Shown here in pieces: positions 58,345 to 64,000 of a stretch of 64,000 nt of DNA. A program made the translations under genes and the position numbers. The notes beneath the pieces were generated by a model that did not search any database, had not been told where the DNA came from, and saw only the letters and a program-made list of their open reading frames with translations. The DNA is taken from NCBI GenBank assembly GCA_009841235.1, contig VXMH01000071.1, positions 62,001 through 126,000 of the forward strand, written 5' to 3'. The stretch comes from Caldilineaceae bacterium SB0661_bin_32 (GTDB lineage: Bacteria; Chloroflexota; Anaerolineae; Caldilineales; Caldilineaceae). How positions within the stretch are numbered: position 1 is the stretch's first letter; every line of letters begins with the position of its first letter.

Positions 58345-58365
58345 GGGCAGGCCTTGTGCCTGCCC
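58345..58365. repeat. GC-rich hairpin, possible dispersed repeat
   Basis: GGGCAGGC and GCCTGCCC form a perfect 8-bp stem around CTTGT. The context GTAGGGGCAGG is echoed at 57003-57012 (GTAGGGGCAGCCC) and nearby GGCCTTGCCCTGCCC sequences (58278-58295). It looks like a REP-like element that recurs in the genome. The rest of the gap 58216-58554 shows only a -10-like TAAAAT near 58504, before the kinase-like gene. Confidence 0.5.
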
Positions 58366-58554
58366 TCCTGCAGGCTCTATGTTTGTTCCTTGAGAATGCC
58401 CTTCATGGACCCTCTGGCTAACTTCGGCAATGTTGGCAAACCAGATTAGATGCGATTGCCCTGGGCCTGATTCGCTCGCCAGTCGTCCAATTCCCTATCC
58501 TCGTGCTAAAATAATCCTTTCCTTTGAATCCGGTGCACCGAGGAGCAGGGACTC

Positions 58555-59403
58555 ATGAGCCATCCACTTCTGGACAGAAGGGCGATAGAACAACCGCCCG
58601 GAGAATATCTTAGCGAGATCGGCAAGGTCTACGCAGTCTTTGATGCACAGGTGCAGGATTCCGGTAACATCTCCTATGGCGTTCAGGTCGGCAAGCAGCG
58701 CTTCTTCGTCAAGGCCCCCGGAGATCCTCACGATCCCCGTCCCTTTCTGCCCCACGAGGAAAGAGTAGCCCTGCTTCACAACGCAGTTCATGTTCGACGC
58801 AGTTGTTCTCACGGCGCCTTACCCCGGCTGCACAACGTGATCGAGTCGGCGCACGGGCCGCTGCTCGTCTACTCGTGGGTCGAAGGCGAGCTTCTTCACG
58901 CTGGCAGTGCAACGCGACAACACCCCCATTCAGCCATGCAGCGCTTCCGCAGGCTGCCCCTCCCTGAGATCACGAAAGCGCTGGACCTCATCTACGAACT
59001 ACACTATGAGCTTGCACAGTCGGGATGGATCGCTGTCGACTTCTATGACGGCTGCCTTATTTATGACTTTGCCAGCCGGGAAATGCATGTCGTCGATCTG
59101 GACATGTATCGCAGGTCGCCCTTTGTCAATGAGATGGGCAGAATGTTTGGCTCCTCCCGCTATATGGCGCCCGAGGAGTTTGAACGAGGGGCGTGGATCG
59201 ATGAGCGAACGAATGTCTTCACCATGGGACGAACCGCAGCCAACCTACTGTCAGACGGCACACTGGCCCGTTCCGCCTTCCGGGGCAGCGACGCCCACTA
59301 TGACATTGTTCTCAAGGCGTGCAGCGACGAGCGCAGAATGCGCTATGCGTCAGTTGGTGACTTCTACGCAGCCTGGTTAAAGGCAGGCAATGGGGAGCCC
59401 TGA
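58555..59403 (+). CDS. protein-kinase-like protein (atypical catalytic loop)
   Basis: A 282-residue kinase-fold protein. The beta-3 lysine is in FFVKAPG, an alpha-C Glu in HEERVALL, and the hinge is LLVYSWVEGELL. The catalytic loop reads AVDFYDGCLIYDF in place of HRDLKPEN. The metal motif reads VVDLDMYR in place of DFG. The activation segment ends in SSRYMAPEE, as in eukaryotic-like Ser/Thr kinases. The HRD His and the loop Asn are replaced, so it may be a weak kinase, a pseudokinase or a small-molecule kinase. GAGGAG precedes the ATG. No cognate phosphatase or sensor is adjacent. Confidence 0.72.
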   Translation: MSHPLLDRRAIEQPPGEYLSEIGKVYAVFDAQVQDSGNISYGVQVGKQRFFVKAPGDPHDPRPFLPHEERVALLHNAVHVRRSCSHGALPRLHNVIESAHGPLLVYSWVEGELLHAGSATRQHPHSAMQRFRRLPLPEITKALDLIYELHYELAQSGWIAVDFYDGCLIYDFASREMHVVDLDMYRRSPFVNEMGRMFGSSRYMAPEEFERGAWIDERTNVFTMGRTAANLLSDGTLARSAFRGSDAHYDIVLKACSDERRMRYASVGDFYAAWLKAGNGEP

Positions 59404-59484
59404 TTCAGTTAAATTTGACGAATGGACGAGGAGCGGAGGATTGCGAGGCGCTAGTATTTCTGTGCAACGTAGTGAATGGATCTG

Positions 59485-60429
59485 TTACCGTCCGCCAAAG
59501 CCGGTCATGGCAATACCCTGAACAAAGTAACGCTGGGCCACAATGAAAATCGCTACCATCGGCGTCAGCATCACCGTGCTGGCTGCGAAAACGACCTCCC
59601 AGTTCTTGGCGTAGGAGTCATTATAGGCGCGGATGCCCAGTGCAAGCGGCCACTTGTCCATCGAGTTGATGTAGATCAGCGGGTTCATGAAGTCGTTGTA
59701 GTGCTGCAGGAGCGCAAACACCGCAACGGTTGCAATAACCGGCTTGGACAGAGGAAGGAGAATCTGAATAAGAACGCGAATGCGGTTGGCGCCGTCGATC
59801 TCGGCCGCGTCCTCCAGCTCCATCGGAATGCCGCGAAAGAACTGGCGCATCAGAAAGACATATATGGCGCCGATGCCGCCCCAATAGGGCACAATCAGCG
59901 GCAGCCAGGTGTCGATCCATTTCAGGTTTTTGAATATCAGGAAGCGGGGAACCAGGGTCACCACGTCGGGCAGCATCATCGTCGCCAGCAGCAGCCCAAA
60001 CCAGAAGTTGCGCCCCGGCCAGCTGATGCGGGCAAACGAATAGGCCACCAGTGCCGACGAAACGACCGTCCCCACGACCGCGAACAGAACGATGATCAGC
60101 GTGTTGACGATGAATCTCGTCAGCGGCAACAGCTGAAATGCTTTGACGTAGTTGTTCCAGTGGGGGTCCTGCGGAAGCCACACGATCGGGTGCGCGAAGA
60201 CCTCCGTCGAAACTTTCAGCGAGGACGAGATCATCCAGAAGGTGGGCACCAGGAACGTGACCACCAGGAACGTCATGAAAAGTTGCAGAACCGCGAGCCG
60301 GGCTATCTCCCACCCCGAGCGAGATGTCTCACCCCGTCTCAGTGCGCCTCCGGCCTGCAGTTCGGCAGATGATGACTGCCAACCGGGCGCCAAGGCCCCC
60401 TGCACCTGTCTGTCCGACCGCATCGTCAA
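59485..60429 (-). CDS. carbohydrate ABC permease 2 (MalG type), system 3
   Basis: A 314-residue permease with six membrane segments after a polar N-terminus of about 40 residues. The contact loop is LEDAAEIDGANRIRVLIQILLPLSKP. Its ATG overlaps the stop of permease 1 by 4 nt. It is the last gene of the system 3 operon on the minus strand, convergent with the kinase-like gene. Confidence 0.92.
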   Translation of the reverse strand: MTMRSDRQVQGALAPGWQSSSAELQAGGALRRGETSRSGWEIARLAVLQLFMTFLVVTFLVPTFWMISSSLKVSTEVFAHPIVWLPQDPHWNNYVKAFQLLPLTRFIVNTLIIVLFAVVGTVVSSALVAYSFARISWPGRNFWFGLLLATMMLPDVVTLVPRFLIFKNLKWIDTWLPLIVPYWGGIGAIYVFLMRQFFRGIPMELEDAAEIDGANRIRVLIQILLPLSKPVIATVAVFALLQHYNDFMNPLIYINSMDKWPLALGIRAYNDSYAKNWEVVFAASTVMLTPMVAIFIVAQRYFVQGIAMTGFGGR

Positions 60430-61346
60430 TCCCCTTCCTCGTAGTAGACCCAGCGGTTAGACAAGTAGAACTGGACCAGGGTGAATCCAACTACAATCAC
60501 GAAAAGCTCCCAGGCCAGGGCTGATGCGTAGCCCATGTTGAAGTACTGGAAGGCATTGCGGTAGATGTTCAGAACCACGAACAGGGTGGCGTCCTGCGGG
60601 CCGCCTTCGGTCATGATCATCGCCGGCACGAAAGTCTGGAAGGAGTTGATGATCGCAATCACCGAGTTGTAGAAGATCAGGGGCGTCATCAGCGGCAGAA
60701 CTACGTAGCGAAGCCGTCCCCACGCGCCGGCGCCATCCAGACTGGCGGCCTCTTTCAGCGAGTCCGGGATGTTGCCCAGCCCGGCGATGAAGATCACCAT
60801 CTGGCGGCCAATCATCCAGAAAGACATGAATATGAATGCAGGCTTGGTCAGCTTCGGTTCAAACAACCACATGCGCGGCTCGAAACCGAACCAGCCCAGC
60901 GCCTCGTTGAGGATGCCGAACTCCGGGTGCAGCACGCGTTGCCAGACCACAGCACTGGCAACCAGGGGCACGATTATCGGCATATAGAATCCGGCCCGGT
61001 AAAAGTCCCGGAAGCGGATCCTTTGCGTCAGCGCCAGCGCCAGAGAGAATGAGATTGTCAGTTGGATCGGCACTGCGAAGATGGTGTAAAAGGCGCTGTT
61101 ATAGAGGCTGAGATTGACCTTCGGGTCTTTGAACATCCGCGCCAGATTGGCGAAACCGACGAACGACGGCGGGCTCAGAAGATCCCATTCGACAAAGATC
61201 AGATAAACCGAATAGAGCATCGGGAAAGCGATAAAGACCGAGAACCCGATGATAAACGGTGAGGCAAACAGATAGCCTGCAATCCAGTCCCGCAGTTGGC
61301 GTTTCGAAATGCGGCGCCTGCCTGCCGGTGCGGTCGTTACGGCCAT
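60426..61346 (-). CDS. carbohydrate ABC permease 1 (MalF type), system 3
   Basis: A 306-residue permease with six membrane segments. The contact loop is LKEAASLDGAGAWGRLRYVVLPLMTP, and the C-terminus SNRWVYYEEGD is the family end signature. It lies 59 nt after the binding-protein gene. It is the intact counterpart of the stub at 57039-57293. Confidence 0.92.
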   Translation of the reverse strand: MAVTTAPAGRRRISKRQLRDWIAGYLFASPFIIGFSVFIAFPMLYSVYLIFVEWDLLSPPSFVGFANLARMFKDPKVNLSLYNSAFYTIFAVPIQLTISFSLALALTQRIRFRDFYRAGFYMPIIVPLVASAVVWQRVLHPEFGILNEALGWFGFEPRMWLFEPKLTKPAFIFMSFWMIGRQMVIFIAGLGNIPDSLKEAASLDGAGAWGRLRYVVLPLMTPLIFYNSVIAIINSFQTFVPAMIMTEGGPQDATLFVVLNIYRNAFQYFNMGYASALAWELFVIVVGFTLVQFYLSNRWVYYEEGD

Positions 61347-61405
61347 GGATGCTCCTCAAAGGGGGTGGCTTCGCTGCTCGCCACCCCCTGTTCGGCACAA
61401 CTCAG

Positions 61406-62800
61406 TTATCCCTGCTTCGCCCAGTGGGCATCCAGCAGCCCCTGCACACCTTCGTTGACCGCCGGGATGACGTCGGCAGCCGTGGCGCTGTTGGCCAGCA
61501 TCGGATCCCAGCCAACCGGCTTGGCGACCTCGCTCCAGATCTGACCGCGAGAAACGCCGCCGATGACGTCCACCTCTGAACGCAGGAAGGCGTTGCTGAA
61601 TGCGGCTGCGTTGGAGACGCCGAAACGCTCCTCAATCGTCGGGCCCCAGAAATTCTCAACCAGATCCGAAGTATTGGGAATGCGGCCGGTAATGGTCGAA
61701 TAGATCTTCTGGCCGTCTTCCCCGCCCATATAGTGGACAAAGTCCCAGGCAGCGTCTACCAGATCGCTCTTCGGTACGCACACACCTTCGGCCCAGCCGC
61801 GGTGAGGCCGGCTCTCGTCTGCCATCTGCGGCATCATCACCACGTCAAACTCGATCTGCTTCCCTTCTTCACGCAGTTCCGGGCTGTTGAGTCGCGGAAA
61901 GAACCAGGGGCCTTCATACTTCATGGCAGCGTTGCCGGTGTCGATCGTATTGGTCCCGCCTTCCAGGTCGGCCGGCGTCGGCGAAATGCCCAGATCGTAC
62001 ATAAAGTCCTGCGCCACGAGCTGCAGAATGTCGATGATCTCCGGCTGGTCGAACATGGCCGTGCGCGGGTCCACCAGTTGATCGAACTCTTGCACGCCGG
62101 TGGCCCGGATCCAGTGGATGTCTCTGGCGTAGCTGCCGTTGGCCTGATAGCCGTACATCTTGGAGTTGCCGTCAGTGCTGGTCAGCTGCTCGGCAATGCT
62201 GACGAAATCGTCGAACGTCCAGTCGTCGGTCGGATATGCGACCCCGGCTTCGTCAAAGGCGTTTTTTGCATAGAACATCACCATCACACCGGACTGGAGC
62301 GGAATCAGATAGCGGCTCCCATCGCGACGCGTACTGAACTCGATGCTGTCTACGCCATCCGGATACGGTCCATTGAAATTGTCCCGTTCTATGTAGGCGT
62401 CGATCGGGGCCAGAAGTCCGGCATCGCTGAAGGGCTGCCACTCCCACCCCTGGAACGAGGCGATCTCAGGCACGACACCGCCCGCGAAAGAGGTCTGCAA
62501 CTTGGTGTAATAATCCACGCCCGTACCGCTGATCGACGGCTTGACTGTGACGTTCGGGTTCTGCTCGCCATAGGTAGTCGCCAGCTCTTCCCAGGCAGGG
62601 ATATCGGAAGCGTCGCCCCAGGCGAAAAAGTCCAGTTCTATGTCCTCGGCGGCCGGGGCGGCGCTGCCGCTTGCTCCGCCGCCGGCCGGCGCTGGCGCCG
62701 GACACGCTGCGAGCAGCAATGTCGTGGAACCGATACCGATTCCTTGCAGAAACTTTCGCCGGGATACCTGGCGGCTCCTGCTCCGTTGAGCGTCTGTCAT
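61406..62800 (-). CDS. carbohydrate ABC substrate-binding lipoprotein with twin-arginine signal, system 3
   Basis: A family-1 solute-binding protein of 464 residues. The signal carries a twin-arginine motif (SRRKFLQG, Arg14-Arg15) followed by a lipobox with Cys33 (LLLAAC), so it is exported folded through Tat and lipidated. The core shows DVVMMPQMADESRPHRGWAEGVCVPKSD and AWDFVHYMGGEDGQKIY. I chose the ATG at 62800 with GAGGAGGGAACT upstream; the open frame to 62929 is non-coding. The other two binding proteins here use ordinary Sec lipoprotein signals. Confidence 0.92.
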   Translation of the reverse strand: MTDAQRSRSRQVSRRKFLQGIGIGSTTLLLAACPAPAPAGGGASGSAAPAAEDIELDFFAWGDASDIPAWEELATTYGEQNPNVTVKPSISGTGVDYYTKLQTSFAGGVVPEIASFQGWEWQPFSDAGLLAPIDAYIERDNFNGPYPDGVDSIEFSTRRDGSRYLIPLQSGVMVMFYAKNAFDEAGVAYPTDDWTFDDFVSIAEQLTSTDGNSKMYGYQANGSYARDIHWIRATGVQEFDQLVDPRTAMFDQPEIIDILQLVAQDFMYDLGISPTPADLEGGTNTIDTGNAAMKYEGPWFFPRLNSPELREEGKQIEFDVVMMPQMADESRPHRGWAEGVCVPKSDLVDAAWDFVHYMGGEDGQKIYSTITGRIPNTSDLVENFWGPTIEERFGVSNAAAFSNAFLRSEVDVIGGVSRGQIWSEVAKPVGWDPMLANSATAADVIPAVNEGVQGLLDAHWAKQG

Positions 62801-62932
62801 AGTTCCCTCCTCAGGGGTGAGCTTCGGACTGAAATTCTGATGTTGAACCGATGGATGGCCCGAGGCGTGGCGGCAACTCGATGAGGTCCTTGATGCCAGC
62901 CCGGGTGGGAGGTTCGGCATAGGATACATTAC

Positions 62933-63142
62933 TTGGTTGAATTCGTCACATTTGAGCAGGTGCAGATAAGACTGGTAACCGCCATCCTGATGTTCGTCAC
63001 TGTGGCGGTAGCGACGGACAAACGGGTGAAGGGCCTGCCGGCGGGGCTTGCGACCGGTGGGGCAGTTGCCCTGAATGTATTCTGGGCAGGTCCGATCTAC
63101 GGCGCGTCCAAAAACGCCGCGCGTTCTTTCGCCCCTTTGGAT
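62933..63142 (+). pseudogene. C-terminal fragment of an aquaporin/glycerol facilitator
   Basis: About 70 codons resemble the last third of a MIP-family channel: a membrane helix ending in FVTVAVATDKRV, then GLPAGLATGGAVALN, and the second pore half-helix GPIYGASKNAARSF. In working channels the last is usually GPxSGxSMNPARS, so the NPA box reads NAA here (N61-A62-A63). The first two thirds of the channel, including the first NPA, are absent, and the frame runs on out of homology into the 3' end of the plsC gene. It is a relic. The call rests on motif comparison by eye. Confidence 0.65.
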
Positions 63143-63184
63143 GCACTTCCCTCACCAATGGGGCTCCTTAACGACCGCCCACTC

Positions 63185-63916
63185 TCAGGCTACATCCTGA
63201 TAGGGACCACGGTTTCCTGGCGGCAGCAGCACGGCAACCTGCCTCATGGCTTCGTGGGCCAGAGCGTCCAGCTGTTTTCGTCTCTGGCGTCGGGGTAAGT
63301 CATCGGGGATCGTCATCGGTCCAAAGGGGTGGCCGACACGAATTCGCACCTGTGTCCGGCGTAACCGGCGCAGGTTGACGAGAATCTTTTCGCTTCCCAG
63401 CACCGCAACCGGCAGAAGGCGGGCCTGCGCCTGCGTCGCCAGCAGACCGATGCCCGATTGCGCTCGTATCAGCTTGGCGCTGTGACGAGCCGTGTGCCCG
63501 GCTATCTGTTCGATTCGTTCACCCCGCTCCCGGGCCCCCGCCATAGCTGGATCGATGCCTCCTTCCGGAAAAACGCCCACAGTACGACCTTCTCTCAGGG
63601 CCGCAAGGGCCGTCCGCAGCGCTTTGCGGTCCACCTGTCCTCGCCAGATCGGGATCAGATTGAATGTGCGGCTGAGGAAACGGAAGAAACAGACGCGTTC
63701 GGTCTCAATGGCGAGCAGGAATGCGACGCGAAACGGCAGGAATATCATCAGGAGCGGGCCGTCGAACCAGCTGAAATGGTTTGAAACGAGGATCAGAGCT
63801 TCGCTCCGGGGAATGTGCTCCAGACCGCTAACGGAAACCGAAAGAAAAAGGTTTACGATTACGCGGCCCATGAACACAAGAATCGATTGGAGGATGGACT
63901 GTAGCGCGGCGTACAT
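63185..63916 (-). CDS. 1-acyl-sn-glycerol-3-phosphate acyltransferase (PlsC family)
   Basis: A 243-residue membrane-bound acyltransferase that makes phosphatidic acid from lysophosphatidate, or a related lipid. The catalytic HX4D box is NHFSWFD near 47-53. The glycerol-phosphate loop is VFPEGGI near 115. A hydrophobic N-terminal segment anchors it. The ATG at 63916 follows AAGGG; an open extension to 63991 uses GTG. The Arg/Gln-rich C-terminus is typical of small PlsC-like proteins. It may be cotranscribed with the gene whose end is at 63934. Confidence 0.87.
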   Translation of the reverse strand: MYAALQSILQSILVFMGRVIVNLFLSVSVSGLEHIPRSEALILVSNHFSWFDGPLLMIFLPFRVAFLLAIETERVCFFRFLSRTFNLIPIWRGQVDRKALRTALAALREGRTVGVFPEGGIDPAMAGARERGERIEQIAGHTARHSAKLIRAQSGIGLLATQAQARLLPVAVLGSEKILVNLRRLRRTQVRIRVGHPFGPMTIPDDLPRRQRRKQLDALAHEAMRQVAVLLPPGNRGPYQDVA

Positions 63917-63933
63917 GAAGCAGCCCTTTGCGA

Positions 63934-63999
63934 CTAGCCTGGCAACGGAGCACTGGACTCTATCAAACCGCTTTCGTGGAGTTCCTGCCACATCGCCGC
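63934..63999 (-). CDS. possible C-terminal end of an upstream gene, cut by the window edge
   Basis: On the minus strand a frame open at the window edge ends at a TAG (63934-63936), 17 nt before the plsC start. The last residues read AAMWQELHESGLIESSAPLPG, a plausible helical C-terminus. Length is too short to name a family. The only support is position in line with plsC. Confidence 0.3.
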   Translation of the reverse strand, partial: AAMWQELHESGLIESSAPLPG

Positions 64000-64000
64000 C

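Noticed and set aside
59476-60372. 298-codon plus-strand frame opposite permease 2 of system 3
   Set aside because: Antisense shadow rich in His, Arg and Gln; the permease on the other strand is certain.
61733-62884. 383-codon plus-strand frame opposite the system 3 binding protein
   Set aside because: Antisense shadow of a clearly recognised lipoprotein gene; His/Arg-rich with no motif.
1-64000. CRISPR arrays, tRNA/rRNA genes, transposases and phage genes
   Set aside because: I read both strands for regular spacer repeats, cloverleaf-like ends, DDE motifs and phage structural genes and saw none; a small tRNA could still be missed by eye.

Overview
The window looks like a chromosomal segment of a high-GC bacterium, most likely a Chloroflexota member of the Caldilinea type. 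This is inferred from composition and gene content, not from a marker gene. The hints are Chloroflexota-style lipoproteins whose lipobox Cys is followed by an Ala/Pro-rich stretch, many carbohydrate ABC importers, several phytanoyl-CoA-type dioxygenases, and an isopentenyl phosphate kinase. I see no rRNA, tRNA, CRISPR array, transposase or phage gene. Most expression signals are sigma-70-like, with several TTGACA-17-TATAAT-type promoters.

Positions 1-9490, all on the minus strand, form a housekeeping block. In transcription order it runs fmdB-hisZ-hisG, an rfbC-like sugar epimerase, selA, isopentenyl phosphate kinase, then a site-2 protease (rseP/M50) with its own promoter, a zinc-ribbon/LysM membrane protein, a HEAT-repeat protein and the start of one more gene at the window edge. 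Positions 9656-16094, on the plus strand, are a cobalamin regulon: promoter, cobalamin riboswitch, terminator-like hairpin, then a B12-type binding protein, cobS, cobU, permease, ATPase, PduO adenosyltransferase and a small 2Fe-2S ferredoxin. An SDR oxidoreductase and a PQQ sugar dehydrogenase-cytochrome c fusion follow on the minus strand.

Positions 19385-23872 carry a heterodimeric ABC exporter behind a leader of about 420 nt that contains a possible leader peptide, a textbook terminator and several further hairpins. Positions 23919-27916 are a thiamine operon: consensus promoter, TPP riboswitch, terminator, a thiamine-binding protein, an ABC importer of the ThiXYZ/NMT1 kind, and a 2OG-Fe(II) oxygenase as last gene. 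Next, mostly on the minus strand, come a malate/lactate dehydrogenase-like enzyme, a nine-repeat TPR protein, a pyruvate dehydrogenase-type E2/E1 pair, a sugar/sugar-acid cluster (epimerase, cupin-like stub, PhyH dioxygenase, NHL protein, HpcH/HpaI aldolase) and a divergent peptide deformylase.

Positions 39065-62800 are dominated by carbohydrate uptake. A cytosolic-looking FG-GAP protein with 12 calcium-type loops is followed by ABC system 1 with a glycoside-hydrolase-like protein. ABC system 2 is followed by an M81 metallopeptidase, a DegT aminotransferase and a PhyH dioxygenase. A decayed system keeps one intact permease and a C-terminal stub of the other. System 3 on the minus strand is complete except for its ATPase. 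No MsiK/UgpC-type ATPase is present for any of them, so they probably share one encoded elsewhere. A protein-kinase-like gene, an aquaporin remnant and a PlsC acyltransferase end the window.

The most interesting features are the exporter leader (possible ribosome-mediated attenuation), the TPP-controlled operon ending in an uncharacterised oxygenase, the nearly leaderless FG-GAP gene beside a degenerate duplicated intergenic sequence, and three gene remnants that record local rearrangement.
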